Counted from the stretch's first letter, positions 50,002 through 58,372 are shown. The stretch: 64,000 bases of DNA from Bordetella parapertussis (GCA_945862305.1 CAMAXF010000004.1:87697-151696); one strand, 5' to 3'. Notes: generated by a model not told the origin, from the sequence alone. Program-made: numbers and translations.

Positions 50002-51207
50002 ATGACTGCCTCCCTCTTCGCCAACGTTGAGCGCGCGCCGCGCGACCCCATCCTCGGTCTGACCGAGGCCTTTCAGGCCGACAACCGACCAAACAAGGTC
50101 AACCTCGGGGTGGGCGTTTATTACGACGATAAGGGCAAGTTGCCGTTACTTAGATGCATAAAGGAAGCAGAAGCGCAAAGAGTGTCTACCGCACCGGCCC
50201 GTGGCTACCAGCCCATTGAGGGGGCCGTGGCCTACAACCAGGCCGTTCAAAGCCTGCTCTTTGGGGCCGACAGCCCAGTGCTCAAGGCCCAACGAGTGGT
50301 CACCATTGAGGCCCTCGGGGGCACGGGCGCGCTGAAGGTGGGGGCCGATTACCTTCGCCGGCTGCTGCCACAGGCCAAGGTGGCCATCAGTGACCCCAGC
50401 TGGGAGAACCACCGGGCCCTGTTCGAGATGGCCGGATTCGAGGTGCTCACCTACCGCTATTACGACGCCAAAACTCGTGGCGTCGATGCCAAAGGCATGC
50501 TGGAGAGCCTCCAGTCGCTGCCAAAGGGCACCATCTTGGTGCTGCATGCCTGCTGCCACAACCCCACGGGGGTCGACCTCTCCGCGGAGCAATGGTCCTC
50601 GGTGATCGCTGCCATCCAGGCCGCGGGCCATATTCCGTTTCTCGACATGGCCTACCAGGGATTTGGCGAGGGCATTGCCCAGGATGCCGCCGTGCTGAGC
50701 GCCTTCCTGGACTCTGGCATGTCCTTCCTGGTGTCGAGTTCATTCTCGAAGTCGTTTTCCCTCTACGGCGAGCGAGTGGGCGCACTGTCCATCGTGACCC
50801 AGTCGGCTGACGAGGCCAGTCGGGTTCTGAGCCAGGTCAAGAGAACCATTCGCACGAACTACTCCAACCCCCCCACCCATGGCGGGGCCGTGGTGGCCAT
50901 GGTGTTGTCCACCCCTGCCCTGCGGGCCACCTGGGAGGCGGAACTCGCTGAGATGCGAGACCGTATCAAGGCCATGCGCAAGGGATTGGCCGATGGCCTG
51001 AAGGCCCGAGGATTCAAGGGCGATGTGAGCTTCATCACCAGCCAACGCGGCATGTTCAGTTACACCGGGCTCAGCGGTGAGCAGGTCGATCGGCTTCAGG
51101 AGGAGTTTGGGGTCTACGCCGTGGGCACCGGCCGTATTTGCATCGCGGCGCTCAACAGCCAAAACCTGGAGCAGGTCTGCGATGCCATCGCCGCGGTGAG
51201 CAGTTGA
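50002..51207 (+). CDS. Aromatic/aspartate aminotransferase (TyrB/AspC type)
   Basis: A class I aminotransferase of 401 residues, subgroup Ia, acting on aspartate and/or aromatic amino acids. Motifs: VNLGVGVYYDDKGKLPLL at the N-terminus, LHACCHNPTGVDL, DMAYQGFGEG and the PLP lysine SSSFSKSFSLYGERVG, then RGMFSYTGLS with the substrate arginine region. AspC and TyrB cannot be told apart by eye. Diverges from uvrB. Confidence 0.9.
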   Translation: MTASLFANVERAPRDPILGLTEAFQADNRPNKVNLGVGVYYDDKGKLPLLRCIKEAEAQRVSTAPARGYQPIEGAVAYNQAVQSLLFGADSPVLKAQRVVTIEALGGTGALKVGADYLRRLLPQAKVAISDPSWENHRALFEMAGFEVLTYRYYDAKTRGVDAKGMLESLQSLPKGTILVLHACCHNPTGVDLSAEQWSSVIAAIQAAGHIPFLDMAYQGFGEGIAQDAAVLSAFLDSGMSFLVSSSFSKSFSLYGERVGALSIVTQSADEASRVLSQVKRTIRTNYSNPPTHGGAVVAMVLSTPALRATWEAELAEMRDRIKAMRKGLADGLKARGFKGDVSFITSQRGMFSYTGLSGEQVDRLQEEFGVYAVGTGRICIAALNSQNLEQVCDAIAAVSS

Positions 51208-51222
51208 GCCGAGCACCCAAGA

Positions 51223-51246
51223 GGGATTAAGGCTTGCCCTAATCCC
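51223..51246. promoter_or_regulatory. Inverted repeat between the aminotransferase and TctC genes
   Basis: GGGATTA and TAATCCC flank a 10-base centre (AGGCTTGCCC) that itself pairs in part. There is no T-run, so it is not a standard terminator. It could be a regulator's operator or a processing hairpin; it fills most of the 92-bp gap before the tctC start. Confidence 0.35.
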
Positions 51247-51299
51247 AAAGGACTGAAAACTCAGGTTAGATGGGCGTTCTTTCAACAGGAGGTTCCCCC

Positions 51300-52292
51300 A
51301 TGCGTTCAAGCCTGACCCGCCGGCCCTTCGTGGCGCTGGCCACCGCAGTCGCACTGGCTGCGTCCATCGCACCACTCTCCGCCCATGCCTGGCCGAGCAA
51401 AGACAAGCCAGTAACCATCATCTCGGTCTTCCCCCCGGGAGGCTCCGTCGACCAAGTGTCCCGGCTGTTTGCCGCTGAGCTGGCCAAGACCACGGGCGGG
51501 CAGTTCATTGTCGAGAACAAGGGCGGCGCCTCCGGCTCCATCGGAACGGCCGCATTGGCCAAGGCTGCTCCAGACGGCAACACCATTGCCGTGGTCTTTG
51601 ACACCCATGCGGTCAATCCCTCCCTTATTCCAGACATGTCCTTCGACACCCTGAAAGACCTGGCACCCGTGACCTTGGTCGGCACCGGGGGCATGGCGAT
51701 CGCAGTTCACCCCAGCACACCCTACAAAGACTTCAAGGAGTTGCTGGCGGCCGCCAAGGCCAAGCCCGACAGCATCAGCTATGGTTCCATCGGCACGGGC
51801 TCCTTGGGTCACCTCGCGATGGTGCAAGTGGCCAACGATGCCGGTGTGAAATGGACCCACGTGCCCTACAAGGGTGGTGGTCCGTTGAAGGCCGATGCGC
51901 TGGCGGGCCACGTGCCTGTAGCAATCGGCTCGGTGTTTCTGCTCAACCCGAACGTTCAGGCCGGCCAGCTGCGCGCGATTGCCGTGACCTCCCTCAAGCA
52001 AGACCCCCAGATGCCCGGCGTGAAGACCGTTGCGGAGCAGGGCGTGCCGAAGTTTGAGGCCTACAGCTGGTGGGGTGTGTTCGCGCCCGCTGGCGTGCCC
52101 AAGGCCACGATTGACAAGATCCACTCCGAGATCGCCAAGGTCCTGAAGAACCCCGAGGTGGCCAAGAAACTGGCGGCTCAGGGAATGGAGGTACTTGGTG
52201 GGGGTCCGGCCGAACTCGACAAGTTCAATCGGGCTCAGATTGAGCGCTGGGGCAAGGTCGTTCGCGACAACGGCATCAAGGCCGGTAGCTAA
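51300..52292 (+). CDS. Bug-type (TctC family) periplasmic solute receptor
   Basis: A 330-residue periplasmic receptor of the tripartite tricarboxylate transporter family. A signal peptide of about 30 residues ends near SAHAW, then KPVTIISVFPPGGSVDQVSR, ENKGGASGSIGTAALAKAAPDG and YGSIGTGSLGHLAM give the family signature. The start is fixed by AGGAGG at 51287-51292, seven bases before ATG. No TctA or TctB gene is adjacent, so it is an orphan receptor, as most Bug proteins are. The ligand is unknown. Confidence 0.92.
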   Translation: MRSSLTRRPFVALATAVALAASIAPLSAHAWPSKDKPVTIISVFPPGGSVDQVSRLFAAELAKTTGGQFIVENKGGASGSIGTAALAKAAPDGNTIAVVFDTHAVNPSLIPDMSFDTLKDLAPVTLVGTGGMAIAVHPSTPYKDFKELLAAAKAKPDSISYGSIGTGSLGHLAMVQVANDAGVKWTHVPYKGGGPLKADALAGHVPVAIGSVFLLNPNVQAGQLRAIAVTSLKQDPQMPGVKTVAEQGVPKFEAYSWWGVFAPAGVPKATIDKIHSEIAKVLKNPEVAKKLAAQGMEVLGGGPAELDKFNRAQIERWGKVVRDNGIKAGS

Positions 52293-52317
52293 TTCCCTCG
52301 CCCAAGCCTGATCGTTG

Positions 52318-52869
52318 TCATTCCTCGTCGTACTCGGTGTGAATGTCGAGTGCGACGAGGAAACGCGAGACCATGTTGTAGGTGGCAACCACCGCCACCA
52401 ACTCCACCACCTGCTGCGGCCCATGCCGCTTGACGAGCCTGCGCTTTAGAGAGCCCGGCACGAGAATGTCTCGGGTCATGGCGCGGGCCAGGGCCAGGAC
52501 GTCCTGATCTTCCTCGGGAAAAAGACCCAGAGGAAAGTTTGCCTGCTCCATCTCTAAGATGGCCTGCGCCTGTTCGGCGGACGCACCCTCCTGAATGTAG
52601 AGCGGCGCGTGATGCTCGTACTCGTAATGCGCACCATTGAGAACGGCCACCGCACACATCGCCAGCTCCTTGAGCCTTGCAGGCACGCTCAACTCACCAC
52701 GCACCTTTCCAAGGTAAACATTCCAACCATGCGCCAAGGCCGGGCTGTGTAGAAGCATCCGATCGAGCTTGAGCAGCTCGCCACCGCGCCTGGTGCGAAT
52801 GGCCGCCACGAGGTCGGTGGGCTGCTCAATGTCTGGTGGCAGCAGCGGGATCGGGCGCGGTTCGTTCAT
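52318..52869 (-). CDS. Carboxymuconolactone decarboxylase (CMD)-family protein
   Basis: A 183-residue protein with a CMD-like helical core (RLKELAMCAVAVLNGAHYEYEHHAP). The AhpD-type CxxC pair is absent; only one Cys lies in that helix, so a peroxidase role is unlikely. The function is not known; related proteins include gamma-carboxymuconolactone decarboxylase and general oxidoreductase-like proteins. Divergent from queE across 16 bp. Confidence 0.75.
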   Translation of the reverse strand: MNEPRPIPLLPPDIEQPTDLVAAIRTRRGGELLKLDRMLLHSPALAHGWNVYLGKVRGELSVPARLKELAMCAVAVLNGAHYEYEHHAPLYIQEGASAEQAQAILEMEQANFPLGLFPEEDQDVLALARAMTRDILVPGSLKRRLVKRHGPQQVVELVAVVATYNMVSRFLVALDIHTEYDEE

Positions 52870-52885
52870 GCGTAAACTCCTTGGA

Positions 52886-53551
52886 ATGACTTACAAGCTC
52901 AAAGAAAGCTTTCTCACCTTACAGGGTGAAGGGGGCCAGGCAGGCCGTCTATCAGTGTTTCTGCGGTTCACAGGATGCAACAACTGGAGTGGCCGCGAGG
53001 AGGACCGCGCAAGCGGGCCAGCAGACTGTGCCCTTTGGTGCGACACCGACTTCTTGGGAACGGATGGGGACGGTGGCGGCCGCCTCGAACTGGAGGAACT
53101 CATCGACCGCGTGAAGCAACTCTGGGCCTCCGACGGTGGGCCCCGATCAGTGGCGCCTTATGTGGTTCTCACGGGTGGAGAGCCCGCGCTACAGGTGGAC
53201 CAACCCCTCATCGATGCACTTCAGGGCATCGGCGCGGAGGTGGCCATCGAGACCAACGGCAGCCTGCCGATTCCGAAGGGGATCGACTGGGTCTGCGTGA
53301 GCCCCAAGCGGCTGCTCAATGGACAGCCTCAGCCCCTGCTCGTGACCCAAGGCCAAGAACTCAAATTGGTGCAACCACAAGACGGCTTTGACCGACTGGC
53401 GCTCGAGGCAATGGACTTCGAGCACTTCTTTGTCCAGCCGCTCGATGGACCAGAGGCCGCGGCCAGCATGGCGTTTTGCATGGCGTGGGTGAAGCGGTAT
53501 CCTCGCTGGCGTTTGTCACTCCAGAACCACAAGCGCCTTGGTATCCGATGA
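52886..53551 (+). CDS. queE: 7-carboxy-7-deazaguanine synthase QueE, with unusual Cys spacing
   Basis: Radical SAM enzyme that turns carboxytetrahydropterin into 7-carboxy-7-deazaguanine, on the pathway to queuosine. The 221-residue product starts MTYKLKESFLTLQGEGGQAGR. The cluster cysteines are C31, C48 and C52: FTGCNNWSGREEDR then ADCALWCDTDF, a CX16CX3C spacing instead of the CX14CX2C I know for this subtype. VLTGGEPALQVD and SPKRLL are normal. The ATG at 52886 is chosen; an earlier ATG at 52868 overlaps the divergent gene start. Confidence 0.88.
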   Translation: MTYKLKESFLTLQGEGGQAGRLSVFLRFTGCNNWSGREEDRASGPADCALWCDTDFLGTDGDGGGRLELEELIDRVKQLWASDGGPRSVAPYVVLTGGEPALQVDQPLIDALQGIGAEVAIETNGSLPIPKGIDWVCVSPKRLLNGQPQPLLVTQGQELKLVQPQDGFDRLALEAMDFEHFFVQPLDGPEAAASMAFCMAWVKRYPRWRLSLQNHKRLGIR

Positions 53552-53886
53552 CCACCCTGCTCTACACGACCTTCTCCTTTGAGGCCTCCCACAGCCTGGC
53601 CCCGGCCATCGGTCTGCCGCAGATTCATGGCCACTCTTACTGGGCGCGGGTTTGGGTTGCCTCACCGCCCGAGGGGGTCACCCCCCTGCCGGGATTGGAA
53701 GCGGCTGCCATTCGAATCAAAGCCTTGCTCGACCATCGGCACCTCAACGACGTCATTGACCACGAGCCCACCATGGAGCGAATCATTGAATTCATTCGAG
53801 CACAGTGGGAGGGCCCCCCGTTGACCCGGGTAAGGGTCTGGCGCGAGAGCCTTGGCTGCGGAGCTGAGTGGCGGCCTGATATATAA
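53548..53886 (+). CDS. QueD/PTPS-family protein lacking the catalytic cysteine
   Basis: A 112-residue member of the 6-pyruvoyltetrahydropterin synthase/6-carboxytetrahydropterin synthase (QueD) family. The zinc histidines H15, H27 and H29 are present (ASHSL; IHGHSYW), as are LDHRHLND and the C-terminal Glu. The catalytic Cys four residues before the HGH motif is replaced by Leu (L23). The start overlaps the queE stop (ATGA), so the two are coupled. It may have altered or no 6-carboxytetrahydropterin synthase activity. Confidence 0.78.
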   Translation: MTTLLYTTFSFEASHSLAPAIGLPQIHGHSYWARVWVASPPEGVTPLPGLEAAAIRIKALLDHRHLNDVIDHEPTMERIIEFIRAQWEGPPLTRVRVWRESLGCGAEWRPDI

Positions 53887-53887
53887 T
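53882..53887 (+). promoter_or_regulatory. -10 element before tRNA-Asn
   Basis: A perfect TATAAT lies 10 bases before the tRNA-Asn 5' end and overlaps the queD stop codon. No clear -35 is seen at 16 to 18 bp spacing. Confidence 0.45.
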
Positions 53888-53897
53888 TTCGGCTCCT

Positions 53898-53973
53898 TCC
53901 CCGATAGCTCAGTCGGTAGAGCGCCGGACTGTTAATCCGTAGGTCCCTGGTTCGAGCCCAGGTCGGGGAGCCA
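53898..53973 (+). tRNA. tRNA-Asn (anticodon GTT)
   Basis: The sequence folds as a 76-nt class I tRNA: acceptor TCCCCGA with TCGGGGA, D arm, anticodon stem CGGAC around CTGTTAA with GTT at 53931-53933, and T arm CCTGG-TTCGAGC-CCAGG. Discriminator G and an encoded CCA end at 53973. It lies 11 bases after the queD stop and seven bases before the GTG of the next gene. Confidence 0.97.
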
Positions 53974-53979
53974 CCTCTC

Positions 53980-55467
53980 GTGTCCGAGATCCCCATGGCG
54001 TCTGAGATTGAAGTCTGCTTCGCGCTGCTCGGAACCAAGTCACCGACCGCGCGCGACCTTGGGCGGTGGCCCTTGCTGGGCGGTGCCACACAACGCCTTC
54101 AAACCCTCACGGCAACCTACTTCGACACGCCCAATGCGCTTCTGGCACGCCATCGCGTGGGCCTTCGCGTTCGGCGTGAATCTGGCAAGTGGCAGCAGAC
54201 ATTCAAGGCAGAGGGCGATGGCCTTGAGCGACTTGAGATTCAGCACACCCTGACGCAAAAGACCGTTCACCCCACTCCAGCCATCGACCCTATCGGCCTG
54301 CCAGATCGGGCGCAGCTTGCCAGCCTTGGGTTCAAGAAGTCAGAAGCTGTCCAGCTCAGCGATCCGGCCGCGCTGGTGCCGCTGTTCACTGTTCGTGTTC
54401 GCCGCACCATCTGGCAAGTGGCCCTGGGCTCGAGCCGCCTCGAGGTGGCTTACGATCTCGGAGCCATCGAGACTGATTCCGACCAGCGGCCGATTGCAGA
54501 GATCGAAATCGAACTGCTCTCCGGACAGCGTGCGGATCTTTTTGCCGCCTGCCAATCTCTGTCAGTCTTTCTCGATGGCATTGGCCTTCCGGCCTGCCTT
54601 GAGCCCCGCTCGAAGGCCCAACGAGGCCTGATGCTCGTCTACCCGGAATCCAGTTTTCCTGGCCTGCCCAAGGCAAAGGCCACGGGCGAGACCGGTTCGG
54701 TGCTCTCCGCCCACCTCTTGCGTGCCACCCAGGCGCTGGCCACCGAGGTCTGGCGCATTCTGGACACCAGCGATCCAGAGGGGCCACATCAGGCACGCGT
54801 GGCTTTGCGGCAGATTCGAACGATTTTGAAGCTGCTTCAATCAGCGACGCCAGACGGCATTGAAGACCCGTTGCTGTCGGCCTCCTCGGCCCTGGCCGAT
54901 TCCCTGGGGGAGCTTCGCGACCTCGATGTGGCCATGGAGAAGGTCGCCGAGCCACTGCATGCAGCGCTGGAGGCAGACCACGAGGTGTCTGAAGCACTGC
55001 ACCAAGCTCGCCAGGCCAGGGAGCATATTCGGGGCAACATCAGAGAGGCGCTTCGCCAGCAGCCGGTTCGAAGCCTGCTGGTGTCACTCATCGCCCGATC
55101 AGATGCCTTGGCCACTCAACACGGCCTGCCCACCGCGGCCGTCTTTGCCAAGGCACAGGCCCAACAGCTTCTCAGACGCGTATCGCGCCGCAAACGTCAG
55201 GCCACGCATGTTGAGGGCCGTCACAGACTTCGGCTCGCCCACAAGGCACTGCGCTACGCAGCCCCAGTTCTGCTCCAACTTGGCGCCGACCCGTCTCTGG
55301 CCCTTGAGGCAAAAAAGGCAGCCCGCGCACAGGACAAGCTTGGCGACGACCAAGACCGCGCCGTGATGCTGCACACCCTCACACGCCACCTCGCCGGGGA
55401 CGAACAGGACTGCCGGCATGAGCGATTTCTCACCCTGGCCAAGGGCTTTCTGATCGGCCGCGGTTGA
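53980..55467 (+). CDS. CYTH and CHAD domain protein (inorganic triphosphatase-like)
   Basis: A 495-residue protein with an N-terminal CYTH fold (residues 1 to about 200) and a C-terminal CHAD helical domain (about 240 to 490). CHAD domains bind polyphosphate; CYTH enzymes hydrolyse triphosphates through an ExExK strand. Here the strand reads EIEVC, so the lysine is replaced by cysteine, while later charged strands (GLRVRRESGKWQQTFKAEG, IAEIEIEL) are kept. CHAD shows RVALRQIRTILKLL and RHRLRLAHKALRYA. Start is GTG 53980 or ATG 53995. It follows tRNA-Asn directly. Confidence 0.85.
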   Translation: MSEIPMASEIEVCFALLGTKSPTARDLGRWPLLGGATQRLQTLTATYFDTPNALLARHRVGLRVRRESGKWQQTFKAEGDGLERLEIQHTLTQKTVHPTPAIDPIGLPDRAQLASLGFKKSEAVQLSDPAALVPLFTVRVRRTIWQVALGSSRLEVAYDLGAIETDSDQRPIAEIEIELLSGQRADLFAACQSLSVFLDGIGLPACLEPRSKAQRGLMLVYPESSFPGLPKAKATGETGSVLSAHLLRATQALATEVWRILDTSDPEGPHQARVALRQIRTILKLLQSATPDGIEDPLLSASSALADSLGELRDLDVAMEKVAEPLHAALEADHEVSEALHQARQAREHIRGNIREALRQQPVRSLLVSLIARSDALATQHGLPTAAVFAKAQAQQLLRRVSRRKRQATHVEGRHRLRLAHKALRYAAPVLLQLGADPSLALEAKKAARAQDKLGDDQDRAVMLHTLTRHLAGDEQDCRHERFLTLAKGFLIGRG

Positions 55468-55476
55468 TCGGCCGCG
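55451..55476. repeat. Short tandem repeat at the end of the CYTH-CHAD gene
   Basis: TGATCGGCCGCG occurs twice (55451-55462 and 55465-55476), a 14-bp period spanning the stop codon. Each copy contains the palindrome CGGCCG. Probably a small duplication. Confidence 0.7.
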
Positions 55477-55515
55477 ATTAGGTTACCGCGCAGGAGGGTT
55501 AGGGTTTTTATGCCC

Positions 55516-55543
55516 TTGACGGCCTCCAGTGCCCGTCGACAAT
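55516..55543 (+). promoter_or_regulatory. Possible promoter of the TRAP/CoA-transferase cassette
   Basis: TTGACG (55516-55521) and GACAAT (55538-55543) are 16 bp apart. The predicted transcription start would fall at about the ATG at 55551, so the first gene may have a leaderless or near-leaderless mRNA. Confidence 0.4.
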
Positions 55544-55550
55544 AGGGGAA

Positions 55551-56789
55551 ATGCATCGCGACCACTCTCCTTCCGCCTTCTCCCCCATCAACCCCCGTTC
55601 CTCTCTAAACCGCATCGGTCAAGGCCGGCACTTTCTGCAGATCCCTGGTCCGTCGAACGTCCCGGACCGAATTCTCAGGGCGATCGACTTCCCGACCATC
55701 GACCACCGAGGACCCGAATTTCAAAGACTCGGGCTTCAGATACTCGAGCAGATCAAGCCCGTGTTCGGCACACAGCAGCCAGTGGTCATCTATCCTGGTT
55801 CTGGAACAGGCGCCTGGGAGGCCGCCTTGGTCAACACCCTGTCCCCGGGAGACCAAATTCTGATGGTCGAGACCGGGCATTTCGCAACGCTTTGGAAGAA
55901 GCTCGCAGAAAAGTTGGAGCTCCGCCCGGAGTTCATCCCCGGGACATGGAGACAAGGCGTCGATGCAAATGTGCTTGAAAAACGACTGCGCGACGACAGC
56001 ACCCATCAGATCAAGGCCGTCTGCGTCGTGCACAACGAGACCTCCACCGGGGTCACATCCAACATTGCTGATGTGCGATTGGCCATGGACGCAGCGCGTC
56101 ATCCCGCATTGCTCATGGTCGACACGATCTCGTCAATGGCGAGCGTTGCCTTTGAGCACGATGCATGGGGAGTCGACGTCACGATTGCTGGCTCCCAGAA
56201 AGGCCTCATGCTCCCGCCGGGTCTCTCATTCAACGCGGTGAGCCCGAAGGCACTCGAAGTAAGCCGGACGTCAACACTTCCCAAAGCCTACTGGGCCTGG
56301 GAGGAGATCATTGCAGCCAACCGAAACGGCTTCTGGCCCTCCACGCCTGCGACCAATCTCCTCTATGGTCTGGCAGAGGCCCTCGACATGCTCTACGAAG
56401 AGGGCCTCGAGAATGTTTTCGCAAGGCACAAGCGACATGCCGAAGCAACCCGCAAGGCCGTTGAGGCTTGGGGCCTTGAGATCCTCTGTGAGAACCCCAA
56501 GGAGTACAGCCCGGTGCTGACGGCCGTGGTGATGCCAAGGAGGGCAGATGGCACCCACTACGACGCGGATGCTTTTCGAAGAACCGTTCTAGAGCGGTTC
56601 AACATGTCACTGGGAACCGGTCTCGCGAAGCTACAGGGCCGGGTCTTCCGAATCGGACACCTTGGCGACTTTAACGACCTAACGCTGCTGGGCACTCTGG
56701 GCGGGGTCGAGATGGGCTTGGCCCACTGTGCCGTTCCCCACCGAAGAGGCGGCGTGCAGGCTGCAATCGATTTTCTAAGCCAGTCCTAA
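55551..56789 (+). CDS. Serine-glyoxylate aminotransferase family enzyme
   Basis: Class V PLP aminotransferase of 412 residues that typically moves the amino group of serine (or aspartate/alanine) to glyoxylate. GRHFLQIPGPSNVPDRILRA at the N-terminus, YPGSGTGAWEAAL, HNETSTGV and the PLP lysine K217 in AGSQKGLMLPPG are diagnostic of the SGAT branch. The aspartate-glyoxylate enzyme of the beta-hydroxyaspartate cycle is a close relative and cannot be excluded. It is the first gene of the TRAP cassette. Confidence 0.88.
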   Translation: MHRDHSPSAFSPINPRSSLNRIGQGRHFLQIPGPSNVPDRILRAIDFPTIDHRGPEFQRLGLQILEQIKPVFGTQQPVVIYPGSGTGAWEAALVNTLSPGDQILMVETGHFATLWKKLAEKLELRPEFIPGTWRQGVDANVLEKRLRDDSTHQIKAVCVVHNETSTGVTSNIADVRLAMDAARHPALLMVDTISSMASVAFEHDAWGVDVTIAGSQKGLMLPPGLSFNAVSPKALEVSRTSTLPKAYWAWEEIIAANRNGFWPSTPATNLLYGLAEALDMLYEEGLENVFARHKRHAEATRKAVEAWGLEILCENPKEYSPVLTAVVMPRRADGTHYDADAFRRTVLERFNMSLGTGLAKLQGRVFRIGHLGDFNDLTLLGTLGGVEMGLAHCAVPHRRGGVQAAIDFLSQS

Positions 56790-56830
56790 CCCAAGTCGTT
56801 ATGCATCCAACAAAAACAAGGAGAACCACA

Positions 56831-57835
56831 ATGGCAACAAACCGTTTTCAAAACACACGTCGCTCACTGGTGTCCATGGCCGTCATGGTTGGCCTGGGAC
56901 TCGGTGCCCAGTCCACTCTCATGGCCCAAGAACTTGAAATCAAGCTCGGCCATGTTGGATCTCCTGGCTCCCTCTTCGCACTCTCCTCAGAGGAGTTCGC
57001 AAAGCGGGCCAATGCAAAACTCGCCGGTAAGGCAAAGGTGACTGTATTCGGATCAAGCCAGTTGGGCGGCGACAAGGAAATGGTTCAAAAACTGAAACTG
57101 GGCACCATCGACCTTGCCCTTCCCTCCTCGGTCATGACATCGGAGTCTGACCTCTTCGGCATCTTCGAACTGCCGTATCTGGTTCAGGATCGAAAGCACA
57201 TGCAGCGCATTGAGAAAGACATCGTCTGGCCCGTGCTCGCGCCTGAGGCAGAAAAGAAAGGACTCAAGATTCTCGGCGTCTGGGAGAATGGTTACCGACA
57301 CATCACCAACAACAAGCGCCCGATCGTGGTGCCGGCCGATCTCAAGGGCATCAAGCTTCGGGTGCCAGAAGGTAAGTGGCGTGTTCGCATGTTCCAAGAG
57401 TATGGCGCCAACCCGTCACCCATGAGTTTTAAGGAAGTCTTCACGGCCCTGCAGACTGGTGTGATGGATGGCCAGGAGAACCCCTTCACGCAAATCTATT
57501 CAGCCAAGTTCCAAGAGGTACAAAAGTTCATCAGCCTCAGTGGACACGTCTACACGCCGGCCTACCTCACCGCAGGTTCTAAGAAGTGGGCCACACTGCC
57601 GGCCGATGTTCGCAAGATTCTCGAGGACACTGCCAAGGAGACACAGGCCTTCGTCTATGAGCTAGCGGCCAAGGAAGACCGGGAGTTGCTTGAGAAGATC
57701 ACTGCTGCAGGCACCAAGGCCAATGAGGTCGACAAGAAAGCCTTCGTGGCCGCAAGCAAGGACATCTACAAGGACTTCGGCACCGAGGTGAAGGGCGCAC
57801 AGGCTCTCATCGACAAGGCCAACAGCCTGCGATAA
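56831..57835 (+). CDS. dctP: TRAP transporter solute receptor, DctP family
   Basis: Periplasmic receptor (334 residues) for an anionic organic acid. A signal peptide ends near LMAQ, then the mature ELEIKLGHVGSPGSLFALSSEEFAKRA and the conserved Arg in DLKGIKLRVPEG, which clamps the ligand carboxylate in this family. The ATG at 56831 follows AAGGAGA; an upstream ATG at 56801 lacks a ribosome site. Acts with the next two genes. Ligand unknown. Confidence 0.92.
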   Translation: MATNRFQNTRRSLVSMAVMVGLGLGAQSTLMAQELEIKLGHVGSPGSLFALSSEEFAKRANAKLAGKAKVTVFGSSQLGGDKEMVQKLKLGTIDLALPSSVMTSESDLFGIFELPYLVQDRKHMQRIEKDIVWPVLAPEAEKKGLKILGVWENGYRHITNNKRPIVVPADLKGIKLRVPEGKWRVRMFQEYGANPSPMSFKEVFTALQTGVMDGQENPFTQIYSAKFQEVQKFISLSGHVYTPAYLTAGSKKWATLPADVRKILEDTAKETQAFVYELAAKEDRELLEKITAAGTKANEVDKKAFVAASKDIYKDFGTEVKGAQALIDKANSLR

Positions 57836-57859
57836 CGGCAGCAAGCGAAGGCCACTGCG

Positions 57860-58363
57860 ATGTCACATGTCAGTGTTTCTGAGCCGCCTGCAGGCGGCCT
57901 TCGTGCGCTCTATGGTCGATGCTTAGAGTGGCTTGTGGGAATCCTCATGGTGGTGCTCTTTCTGGAGGTCACTGCCGGCGTGATATTTCGAACAATTGGA
58001 AGTCCCCTGGTCTGGTACGACGAGGTCGCATCCATGCTGCTCGCATGGCTGACCTTTTACGGCTCTGCCCTGGCCTCTTTCAAGCGGGCTCACATCGGCT
58101 GCCCTGAGATTGTTGACCTCCTTCCGGCAGGTCCTCGACGTTGGTTCTCGATGCTGGGGCAGCTGGTTGTGATTGGCTTTTTCGCGCTCGTGGGCTGGAT
58201 GGGCTTCCAGATCATGCCCATCCTGGCAACCGACTCCATGAGCAGCCTTCCCACGGTCACCATGGACATCCTTCAATCGGTCATTCCGATCTCGGCCGTC
58301 CTGATTCTCATCTCAGAGTTTCTGACACTGTTCGACCTGCTACGACAGCGGCCACAGGCCTAA
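57860..58363 (+). CDS. dctQ: TRAP transporter small membrane subunit, DctQ family
   Basis: A 167-residue inner-membrane protein with four hydrophobic helices (for example VGILMVVLFLEVTAGVIFRTI). It has the typical LVWYDEVASMLLAWLTFYGSALA and FKRAHIGCPEIVD motifs of DctQ. It sits between the receptor and the large permease gene, as usual. Confidence 0.92.
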   Translation: MSHVSVSEPPAGGLRALYGRCLEWLVGILMVVLFLEVTAGVIFRTIGSPLVWYDEVASMLLAWLTFYGSALASFKRAHIGCPEIVDLLPAGPRRWFSMLGQLVVIGFFALVGWMGFQIMPILATDSMSSLPTVTMDILQSVIPISAVLILISEFLTLFDLLRQRPQA

Positions 58364-58372
58364 GGACAACCC

